Assembly: GCA_002722295.1 (NCBI GenBank)
Contig: PBLF01000030.1
Location: forward strand, 62,001-126,000
DNA from: Stappia sp.
GTDB lineage: Bacteria > Pseudomonadota > Alphaproteobacteria > Rhizobiales > Stappiaceae
Length of the DNA: 64,000 bases
Direction: 5' to 3'
Shown: piece by piece, positions 15,239 to 20,852 of the stretch
Layout: every line of letters starts with the position of its first letter
Position numbering within the stretch: position 1 is the stretch's first letter
Position numbers and translations under genes: made by a program
Notes under the pieces: generated by a model
What the model was told of the DNA's origin: nothing
Seen by the model: the letters and a program-made list of their open reading frames with translations, nothing else
Database searches by the model: none

Positions 15239-15847
15239 ATGGAAAAAACGTGGGACATGCGGGACTGGATCTCGGCGGTGGCGCGTCACCTCAACCTGAC
15301 GCCCTCCGAACTTGCGCGGCGCTCTCGCCTCGCGCCGTCCACGCTTACCCGTTTTCTGAACGACGCCAGCCGCACCGCGACGATTACCGAGCGATCCATA
15401 CAGGCGATCGAGAGCTATTCGGGCGTGTCGCGCCACCGGATGCCGGGCGTTGCCCTGCCTCCCGGAATGGCTGAGCCTGACGCCGCGCCGCTGAACGAGG
15501 ATGCCGAGCCGCTACAGGCGTGGTGCAAGGCCGCCATTGAAGAGGCGCGCAAGGGGCGCAACGGTATCGACCCGTGGGTCATGCGCGGCCGCGCCCTGGA
15601 CCTTGAAGGCGTGCTGCCCGGCGACATTCTTATGGTTGACCTGAACCGGCGGCCGGCGGCGGGCGATATCGTCTGCGCCCAGGTGGTGGACTACACCAGC
15701 GGTGCGGCCGAGACCGTGTTCCGACTGTTTCAGCCGCCCTACCTCATCGCGCATTCGGCCAAGCTCGGCCCTGTCCGTCCGGAGCAGGTGGACGAGGTGC
15801 GCGTGTCTATCCGGGGCGTCGTTGAAGGGCTGATCCGCCCCTTCTGA
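15239..15847 (+). CDS. CI-like prophage repressor, S24-like fold without catalytic dyad
   Basis: The 202-residue protein starts MEKTWDMRDWISAVARHLN. Residues 8-55 are an XRE helix-turn-helix (LTPSELARRSRLAPSTLTRFL). Residues about 110-200 have the S24/LexA C-terminal fold pattern: VMRGRALDLEGVLPGDILMV, then GDIVCAQVVD and AETVFRLF. At the place of the catalytic Ser in the usual DSM motif it has RAL, and at the place of the catalytic Lys (VKRL) it has VFRL. Autocleavage on DNA damage is therefore not expected. No clear Shine-Dalgarno precedes ATG 15239, so the mRNA may be leaderless or nearly so, as known for lambda cI. Confidence 0.82.
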   Translation: MEKTWDMRDWISAVARHLNLTPSELARRSRLAPSTLTRFLNDASRTATITERSIQAIESYSGVSRHRMPGVALPPGMAEPDAAPLNEDAEPLQAWCKAAIEEARKGRNGIDPWVMRGRALDLEGVLPGDILMVDLNRRPAAGDIVCAQVVDYTSGAAETVFRLFQPPYLIAHSAKLGPVRPEQVDEVRVSIRGVVEGLIRPF

Positions 15848-15850
15848 TCC

Positions 15851-15991
15851 GCACTTGAGAAACGGGAACCCGTTTCCGAAGATCCCTGCGCGCCTGAATT
15901 TTCCCTCGCACTTGAGAAATGGGAACCCGTTTCCGGAGCATTGCGCCGCGCGGGCGCATCGGCTCGCACTTGAGAAACGGGAACCCGTTTC
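15851..15991. repeat. Three spaced copies of a 26-bp palindromic repeat
   Basis: The motif GCACTTGAGAAACGGGAACC plus CGTTTC occurs at 15851, 15908 and 15966, a 57-58 bp period, with one mismatch (AAATGGG in the second copy). Each holds the palindrome GAAACGGG-AA-CCCGTTTC. The intervening 31-32 bp are unrelated. The block lies directly after the repressor stop and before the rightward promoter. It may be a phage operator array or a host REP-like palindrome; there are no cas genes. Confidence 0.7.
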
Positions 15992-16121
15992 ACATCCCCG
16001 AAATCGGTTGTGATGATTGCATCGGTAGACCTCCGGTCGAGGTGCGGTGCGGCATGGCCGCTTGCGCATCACGCAAACGGAGTGAGCGTTCGCGCGCTCA
16101 TGCGAAAATAATGTTTGCAAT

Positions 16122-16139
16122 ATTTGCGTAAACGCATAT
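16122..16139. promoter_or_regulatory. Phage operator copy 2 at the rightward operon
   Basis: ATTTGCGTAAACGCATAT is the exact reverse complement of 15166-15183. It overlaps a weak promoter candidate (TTTGCA at 16114, 17 bp, TATCGT) ahead of the gene at 16173, so repressor bound here would shut off the small-gene operon that leads to the integrase. Confidence 0.7.
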
Positions 16140-16172
16140 CGTTTTGACTGTCCGCAACGGATGGAGCGAACG

Positions 16173-16490
16173 ATGAGGAACGCAAATCCGATTTCCCGTC
16201 CGACCGTGATGATCGGCCTGGACGAGCTGGCCCGCGAACTGGGCATTCCCCCCGAGCGTCTGAAGCGCATCTGGCCGCGGCTGCATCGCGACCACGGTCT
16301 TCCGCGCAAGCACCCGTGCGGCTGGAGCTGGCCGCGCGCCCTGACCACCGCGTGGCTTCTGTCGCAGAACGGCGTGCCCGTCGGCGACACCACCAACGAC
16401 AACCACCCCGACCGCGCGGCCGACGCGCACCGGGCGCAGGTGGAGGCGCAGCGCGCCGCCCTGCATCAGCGCTATGGAGGCCGGGCATGA
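16173..16490 (+). CDS. Small phage protein with helix-turn-helix-like N-terminus
   Basis: A 105-residue protein from ATG 16173, with GGAG 7 nt upstream; ATG 16161 in the same frame lacks a ribosome binding site. The segment VMIGLDELARELGIPPERLKRIWPRLHRDHGLPR looks like a short DNA-binding fold of the kind seen in excisionases and phage regulators. The C-terminal 40 residues are charged and helical. It is the first gene after operator copy 2, so it may be the excisionase or an early rightward regulator; this is inferred from position. Confidence 0.65.
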   Translation: MRNANPISRPTVMIGLDELARELGIPPERLKRIWPRLHRDHGLPRKHPCGWSWPRALTTAWLLSQNGVPVGDTTNDNHPDRAADAHRAQVEAQRAALHQRYGGRA

Positions 16491-16765
16491 AGGCGCGAGA
16501 TCTCACCGACGCCCCGCGCCTGAGCGCGGCCCAGGCACGGCTTGTCCGCGACCTGCACCGCAAGGGGGTGGCGTTCAAGGGGGCTTATGGGTGGCGCTTC
16601 AAGGGAGACCTGGGAAACCGGGCGCTCGCCGTCGGAAACGCACTGATCGAGGCGGGGCTGGCGTTCGAACAGTCCGGTGCCCCGGCCATGCTCAAGCTCA
16701 CACCGCGCGGCTGCGTCTTGGGCGCCAATCTGTGCCGCGAGACCCGGCGGGAGGCGCGGTCATGA
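16487..16765 (+). CDS. Small phage protein
   Basis: The 92-residue basic protein begins MKARDLTDAPRLSAAQARLV. The pattern RLVRDLHRKGVAFKGAYGWRF followed by LGNRALAVGNALIEAGLAFE and a LTPRGCVLG end resembles a small winged-helix-like fold. ATGA overlaps join it to both neighbours. Its function is unknown. Confidence 0.65.
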   Translation: MKARDLTDAPRLSAAQARLVRDLHRKGVAFKGAYGWRFKGDLGNRALAVGNALIEAGLAFEQSGAPAMLKLTPRGCVLGANLCRETRREARS

Positions 16766-17040
16766 TCCGCCTCGATCGCTCCGACACCTGCCCGGGCTGC
16801 GGCTGCGGCGATCCGCAGGCTTGGGACGGCTTCCGCTGCGATGCCTGCGGGCACGGCAAGCCGCGCATGGTCGCCGCACCGCCGCCGCCCGCCAGCGAGA
16901 ACGTCGTCTGGCTGGCCGACCACGTTGACCGGGACGCCCTGTATACCGCGCTCCTGCGCGAGGCGAGGGACATGCGCACCGCCGCGACCCGGGTTGAAAC
17001 GCTGGTCCAGACCCTGCGCAGGAAGGAGGGCGGATCGTGA
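16762..17040 (+). CDS. Zinc-ribbon protein with coiled-coil tail
   Basis: A 92-residue protein with four cysteines, CPGCGCGDPQAW and CDACGHGKPR (residues about 10-35), that can bind one zinc ion. A Pro-rich linker and a C-terminal helix follow (LREARDMRTAATRVETLVQTLRR in part). Joined by 4-bp overlaps to its neighbours. Small zinc ribbons of this type are common in phage early operons and may bind nucleic acid or host RNA polymerase. No specific family is recognised. Confidence 0.66.
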   Translation: MIRLDRSDTCPGCGCGDPQAWDGFRCDACGHGKPRMVAAPPPPASENVVWLADHVDRDALYTALLREARDMRTAATRVETLVQTLRRKEGGS

Positions 17041-17276
17041 CGGAAGAAGATCGTCTGGAGCTGACAATCGACGCTTTGTGCGGCGACCGGAGCGAGCCCG
17101 AGGAAATCGCGACGAGCCTTGAGGTCCTAATCGTCAGCATTGTTCTCGCCTGGGCGGATGGCGACACGGGCAAGGCCGCCACCATCATGAAAGGACACAT
17201 CGTTCCGGGCGTCTTGAAGCGGTTGAAGGCCTTCGCCCGAATGAAAGCTCGCGCCAAACAGGAGGGCGGATCGTGA
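17037..17276 (+). CDS. Small helical phage protein
   Basis: The 79-residue protein starts at GTG 17037, overlapping the previous stop as GTGA. It is all-helical with a hydrophobic segment LEVLIVSIVLAWADG and a basic C-terminus ARMKARAKQEGG. Its function is unknown. Confidence 0.62.
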   Translation: MTEEDRLELTIDALCGDRSEPEEIATSLEVLIVSIVLAWADGDTGKAATIMKGHIVPGVLKRLKAFARMKARAKQEGGS

Positions 17277-17509
17277 GACAAGCAGATCTGTTCGGCGACA
17301 CGCCCGTGCGGCGCCCTAGGCGTGTGATGATGCACGCGACCGATACGGGGCAGCCCCCGTATTCGATGCCGCATTGGCGTACCGACAAGGGCGGGCACTT
17401 CGAATGCCAGCGTTGCGGCCATGTCCATGGGTGGCAGTTCAACATGACGGAAAGTGAGATCTGGCGCGGCCTGCCGTGTCCGACATGCAACAAGGGAGCC
17501 AACCAGTGA
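17273..17509 (+). CDS. Zinc-ribbon protein
   Basis: The 78-residue protein starts at GTG 17273. FECQRCGHVHGW and LPCPTCNKG give a CxxC...CxxC zinc ribbon over residues about 43-75, with a basic N-terminus. A GTGA overlap couples it to both neighbours. It is the second zinc ribbon in this operon. Its function is unknown. Confidence 0.65.
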   Translation: MRQADLFGDTPVRRPRRVMMHATDTGQPPYSMPHWRTDKGGHFECQRCGHVHGWQFNMTESEIWRGLPCPTCNKGANQ

Positions 17510-17643
17510 CCGGCTTCCTCGACACCCCTGCCGAGCGGCTGATGGTCGCCGGCCTGATCGTCTTCATCGTGTGCCTTGCCTGCGTGATGGCCTGGTGCGC
17601 GAGAGAGCTTGCCCGCGACGTTCGCGGCCGCAAGAGGCGCTGA
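17506..17643 (+). CDS. 45-residue single-span membrane protein
   Basis: The reading frame GTG 17506 to TGA 17641-17643 encodes 45 residues. It begins MTGFLDTPAERLMVAGLI, has one hydrophobic helix (residues about 13-31, VAGLIVFIVCLACVMAW) and a basic tail RDVRGRKRR. The N-out/C-in charge pattern is clear. It overlaps the preceding stop as GTGA, like the other junctions here, which supports it despite its size. It could be a small inhibitor or lysis accessory. Confidence 0.55.
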   Translation: MTGFLDTPAERLMVAGLIVFIVCLACVMAWCARELARDVRGRKRR

Positions 17644-17715
17644 GGCGCCGTTTCCTCCCAACCTGGGGGCGGCCTGTGTATCGGGTAGCCGCCCCGTATT
17701 TTTCGGGAGTTCCCC

Positions 17716-17922
17716 ATGACCTTCCTGATCGGTTTCGGTGCGGGCGTCGGCGCCTGCCTTGTCCTGCTGCTTCTGGCCCTGCGCGGGCAGACGGCCGCGC
17801 TTCGCTCGCAGCATGACGAGATCGCCGCGCTTCTCGATGCCGATCCGGGAAGCTGGCAGCAACCGCGCGCCCCCATCGACACAAAGCGCGCAGCCGGGCC
17901 GGTAGAAGGAGAAGAGGCATGA
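17716..17922 (+). CDS. Small membrane-anchored phage protein
   Basis: The 68-residue protein has an N-terminal hydrophobic helix (residues 2-23, FLIGFGAGVGACLVLLLLAL) and a charged, probably cytoplasmic or periplasmic tail with QTAALRSQHDEIAALLD. The topology resembles inner-membrane spanin subunits, but no outer partner is embedded or adjacent. Its stop overlaps the next start as ATGA. Its function is unknown. Confidence 0.6.
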   Translation: MTFLIGFGAGVGACLVLLLLALRGQTAALRSQHDEIAALLDADPGSWQQPRAPIDTKRAAGPVEGEEA

Positions 17923-18515
17923 CCAAACTGGACGAGGACTTGCTGGCGTTTCTGGAGTGGCTTGAGCCGTTTATTCCCAGCCCGTTTCACGATGGAAAGA
18001 CCGCGCCGGTGAGCACCGGGGTTATGACCTGGGCGACCGAACTCCACCGGCGGCTGATGGCAGAGTTAACGGATCGGCGTGAGCTTGGCGGGCAGGTTTC
18101 GGAGGTTGTTCGAGCCCTCGTCAAGCACTCGAACAATCCGTCTTGGGCGATGGTGCATCCGGGCCGCGCGAAGACCGCCTCGCCGAAGTATATGCGCGCG
18201 ATCATGGTGCCATCTGAGATTCTGTTTCTCGCCGGCGAACTGCTCGCCGCAGCCCGGATGGATACCGGAACCGCAGCCGAAGAGCCGGCCGGCACCCCGC
18301 CCACGACATGCGCCGATGCGGCAGCGGAGCACGCGTTCGAGGTCGGCGACGTGGTTCAGCTCAAGAGCGGCGGCGCCACGATGACCGTATCCGCTGCGGA
18401 TTGCTGCACCGTGGAATGCGTGTTCATGGATCGCTGGGGCGAACTCAAGACAGAGGATCTGCCCTTGCGGTGCCTCCGCCTCGCAGACGAGACGGACGAC
18501 GCCCTGCCGTTCTGA
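17919..18515 (+). CDS. Phage protein with C-terminal YodC-like (DUF2158) domain
   Basis: A 198-residue two-part protein. Residues 1-115 are helical (LAFLEWLEPFIPSPFHDGK, LGGQVSEVVRALVKH). Residues about 140-190 match the small YodC/DUF2158 fold: FEVGDVVQLKSGGATMTVS, then CTVECVFMDRWGELKTEDL. In stand-alone YodC proteins this domain has no known role. It is the last gene of the overlapping small-gene operon before the integrase. Confidence 0.72.
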   Translation: MTKLDEDLLAFLEWLEPFIPSPFHDGKTAPVSTGVMTWATELHRRLMAELTDRRELGGQVSEVVRALVKHSNNPSWAMVHPGRAKTASPKYMRAIMVPSEILFLAGELLAAARMDTGTAAEEPAGTPPTTCADAAAEHAFEVGDVVQLKSGGATMTVSAADCCTVECVFMDRWGELKTEDLPLRCLRLADETDDALPF

Positions 18516-18570
18516 CCCAGCTTCGCGCGGTTTCACCCCCTCGGCCGCGCGGATCCCGCCGGCGGATGCC

Positions 18571-18597
18571 AAGGGCGTCCGTCGGCGGATGCCCTTT
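18571..18597 (+). terminator. Terminator of the rightward small-gene operon
   Basis: AAGGGCGTCCG (18571-18581), loop TCGG and CGGATGCCCTTT (18586-18597) form an 11-bp stem with a G-T wobble. The tail is weak in T (TTTCAG). It lies 56 bp after the YodC-like gene and before the integrase. Confidence 0.5.
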
Positions 18598-18673
18598 CAG
18601 GGGCTACATTGACAGAAGCGCGGCTTGTCCGCCGACTGTCTGGAAAACCACTGCCACGATCGAGGACACGGCC

Positions 18674-20017
18674 ATGGCCCGCAGGCACCAGGTGAAAATC
18701 CCTTATGTCAAATGGCGTGATGGACGCCCCCGGTTTTCTCCGGGACCGAAGCTGCGCGCGGCCGGCCACGTCGGCACGGACTTGCGCCATCCCGACGGCG
18801 GGCGCATCGAGCCCGCGCGGTTGCAGCCGGGCACCCGCAACGGGGGCGAGTGGTTCACGGCCGGAGAGGCCATGGACTGGTCGGCGGCGTTTGCCCGCAG
18901 CCTCGCCGCCGCTCCGGAAAAGCCGGCGTCTCGCACCGGTAGGCGCGCGGCCGTGCGCGGCGCCCGCTACAGCGTGCGCCGGCTGCTGGACGAATGGCAG
19001 GCATCGCCGGCCGTCATCGAGGACCTGGCGGAGAAGACCCGTCGCGACTACGCCAAGAAGGCGCGGGTCATCGAGCAGGCCGCGCCCGACCTCTGGGAGG
19101 CCGAGGCCGACGCGCTTGACCAGACCATCCTCTATGGCCTGTACGAGGACCTGCGCCAGGCGCGCGGCCTGTCCACCGCGAACGGCGTCATCCGCGTGTT
19201 GTCGGCCGCCATCAGTTGGGGCCTGCGCCGGGGCAAGTTCAGCGTGTTGCGCGCCAACCCCGCGCTTCGCCTCGGCATGAAGACGCCGGCGCCGCGTGTC
19301 CGGTTCGCGACCCGTACCGAGCTGCAAACCCAGATCGAGGTGGCCGACGCCGTGGGGATGCCGGAGATGGCGGACAGCTTCGTTCTGGCGGTCTGGTCGG
19401 GTCAACGCCAGGGCGATCGTCTGGCGCTCACCCTGCGCGGCAAGATCAAGGGGCGCATCGTCTTGCGCCAGTCCAAGACCGGCGCCATCGTCCAGCTTCC
19501 GGCCGCGCCGGAGCTGACGCGCCGCCTGGACGCGGCGGCCGCGAGGCGCAAGGCGGCCGAGGTTGTCGACCCGCATGTGATCCTGTTCGAGAAGACGTGG
19601 AATCCCTTCAAGGAAGACCACTACCGCCACGTCTATTCGGAGATCAGGCGCATCGGCGTGCATGGCCTGTGGCGCGAGGGGAGGTACGGCGACAAGATCC
19701 GCCTGCTATGCCCCTGCAACGAGCGTTTCAAGTATCTGCCGGTCGAGCACGGCCGCACGGCCGGAACGCCGCTGGTGAGCCCCTGCGCGTCTCTGGCGAC
19801 CTTTCGGGAGAGCGACTTCCGCGACACCGCCGTGACGTGGCTTGCGCTGGCCGGGTCAACGGTGCCGGAGATCGCCAGCGTCACCGGCCACAGCCACCAG
19901 AGCTGCACCCAGATCCTCAAGCACTATCTGGCGCAGCACCCGGAAATGGCATCCAGCGCCATCGCCAAGATGATCGCCTGGTACGACGCCGACGGCGAGA
20001 CGGAAATCGGCCTGTGA
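18674..20017 (+). CDS. int: Tyrosine-recombinase integrase
   Basis: A 447-residue site-specific recombinase. The N-terminal part (about 1-100) is an arm-binding-like region. The central SAM-like core-binding domain (about 115-205) includes EDLAEKTRRDYAKKARVIE. The catalytic domain shows the first Arg in VWSGQRQGDRLAL, the box II region ESDFRDTAVTWLALAGS (Arg kept, His position changed), TGHSHQSCTQI, and the nucleophile Tyr in LKHYL. A cysteine-bearing insertion KIRLLCPCNERFKYLP precedes box II. It reads towards the tRNA-Lys 3' end, the usual arrangement for a phage integrated in that gene. Confidence 0.88.
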   Translation: MARRHQVKIPYVKWRDGRPRFSPGPKLRAAGHVGTDLRHPDGGRIEPARLQPGTRNGGEWFTAGEAMDWSAAFARSLAAAPEKPASRTGRRAAVRGARYSVRRLLDEWQASPAVIEDLAEKTRRDYAKKARVIEQAAPDLWEAEADALDQTILYGLYEDLRQARGLSTANGVIRVLSAAISWGLRRGKFSVLRANPALRLGMKTPAPRVRFATRTELQTQIEVADAVGMPEMADSFVLAVWSGQRQGDRLALTLRGKIKGRIVLRQSKTGAIVQLPAAPELTRRLDAAAARRKAAEVVDPHVILFEKTWNPFKEDHYRHVYSEIRRIGVHGLWREGRYGDKIRLLCPCNERFKYLPVEHGRTAGTPLVSPCASLATFRESDFRDTAVTWLALAGSTVPEIASVTGHSHQSCTQILKHYLAQHPEMASSAIAKMIAWYDADGETEIGL

Positions 20018-20034
20018 GAACAGCCGGAGAACCT

Positions 20035-20067
20035 GTGCGACCGTGCGACGTCGCACGCTGGTCGCAC
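20035..20067. repeat. Four GTGCGAC heptamers (two direct, two inverted)
   Basis: GTGCGAC occurs at 20035-20041 and 20043-20049, and its complement GTCGCAC at 20050-20056 and 20061-20067. The inner pair forms a 14-bp palindrome. The array lies between the integrase stop (20017) and the tRNA gene. It may be the integrase or excisionase arm-binding region, or the hairpin that ends int transcription. Confidence 0.55.
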
Positions 20068-20149
20068 AAACGGCACCGTTCCGCCTGTGTTCACGGCGCA
20101 AGAATTGCGCCTTTCGGCGAATTTCTCTGTGATTTCAAGAGGGGGAAAG

Positions 20150-20200
20150 TGGTGGGTGCACGGGGATTCGAACCCAGGACCGGCTGATTAAGAGTCAGCT
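20150..20200. other. Presumed prophage attachment site inside tRNA-Lys
   Basis: Integrases of this class use the anticodon-to-3'-end part of tRNA genes. The integrase gene points at this end and phage-type DNA stops here, while biosynthetic genes follow on the other side. The second copy of the att core should lie beyond the left edge of the window, so its exact extent cannot be set. Confidence 0.6.
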
Positions 20201-20225
20201 GCTCTACCAACTGAGCTATACACCC
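20150..20225 (-). tRNA. tRNA-Lys (anticodon CUU)
   Basis: On the minus strand the sequence starts GGGTGTATAGCTCAG and ends GTTCGAATCC, CCGTGCACCC, A and an encoded CCA. The acceptor stem GGGTGTA/TGCACCC has one G-T pair. The anticodon loop is CTCTTAA with anticodon CTT, read as Lys. The T arm GGTTCGAATCC is standard. The 3' end faces the integrase 130 bp away, so this gene is the likely attachment site; the prophage has kept a complete 3' end. Confidence 0.95.
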
Positions 20226-20309
20226 ACAGACCTTTTCGGTCTCGGCGGAGCCCCTGATCAGGGACAGAACCGCCGCCGGTTGACGCTGTGCGCCAGCCGT
20301 TGTGAGGCG

Positions 20310-20338
20310 TATATACAAAGGCCCGACGGTCCATGCAA
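20310..20338 (-). promoter_or_regulatory. Promoter of tRNA-Lys
   Basis: On the minus strand, TTGCAT (20338-20333) and TATATA (20315-20310) are separated by 17 bp. Initiation near 20303 gives a 5' leader of about 78 nt before the mature tRNA. Confidence 0.6.
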
Positions 20339-20657
20339 GAGGGTTTGTCGTCGAAGTTTTCCTGTTGGGGTATTCTTCGTCCGGTCTGGGGATAAGTCGG
20401 TCCGCATGGGATTGGTGCCTGAAAGGGAGAAGGGGGAGGTTTCCCGAGGTCCGTCGACAGGGTGACCGCTTGCCGAAACATTCGGCAAGCGTGGGGCGTT
20501 TGACGCGTAATTTCCTGACTTTGCGCTTGACCGGTCCGGTGGTGACGTCTACGTTTCGCCGCGTCGGCGGATCCATCGAGATGCGTCGGTCACGAGTCTG
20601 ATCCCTCAAATCAGTGCGGTCAGGCGCGAATTCTGGAAAACGGAGACGGGACGGATC
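20339..20657. other. Intergenic region upstream of the ilvB leader
   Basis: About 320 bp without a gene. It contains a perfect 11-bp inverted repeat, CGCTTGCCGAA (20467-20477) and TTCGGCAAGCG (20481-20491) with a 3-nt loop and no T run. The ilv promoter should lie in 20560-20640; TTGACGCGT at 20499 and CTTGACC at 20528 are possible -35 regions, but no convincing -10 follows. Confidence 0.4.
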
Positions 20658-20711
20658 ATGGGCATGGGGCTCATTATCGTAAGCGGGACGCGCGCGACTC
20701 GGGCGGGATAA
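20658..20711 (+). CDS. ilvL: ilv operon leader peptide
   Basis: A 17-codon frame with GGAGACGGGACGG before the ATG reads MGMGLIIVSGTRATRAG. The run Leu-Ile-Ile-Val (CTC ATT ATC GTA) is the signature of leader peptides that sense charged branched-chain tRNAs. The frame stops 35 bp before an intrinsic terminator and 141 bp before ilvB. Stalling at these codons would free ACGCGCGCGA (about 20689) or similar segments to pair with TCACGCGCGT (20731) and prevent the terminator. Classical attenuation as in enterobacterial ilv operons is inferred. Confidence 0.75.
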   Translation: MGMGLIIVSGTRATRAG

Positions 20712-20743
20712 GATCCGCATCCGAAAACAGTCACGCGCGTGTT

Positions 20744-20767
20744 AAGGCCTCCCCGGGGGCCCTTTTT
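20744..20767 (+). terminator. ilvB attenuator
   Basis: AAGGCCTCCCCGGGGGCCC is followed by TTTTT. The GC-rich stem (GGCC-CCC/GGG-GGCC with a T bulge) plus T tract lies between the leader peptide and ilvB, where a simple end-of-gene terminator would make no sense. Confidence 0.75.
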
Positions 20768-20852
20768 ATTGCCTGATCGCCAGTCCCGGGATGCGATCAT
20801 CAAAGGATGACACGGCCTGAAGGGGTCGACTGTGACAATCGAGGACAGGACA

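Noticed and set aside
15239-15847. LexA-type SOS-cleavable repressor
   Set aside because: The fold matches but the Ser and Lys positions are occupied by other residues, so the usual SOS assignment was not made.
15851-15991. CRISPR-like array of three repeats
   Set aside because: Only three repeats, each a strong palindrome, in a phage regulatory gap; no cas genes, no leader and no further repeats. Reported as a repeat of unknown role instead.
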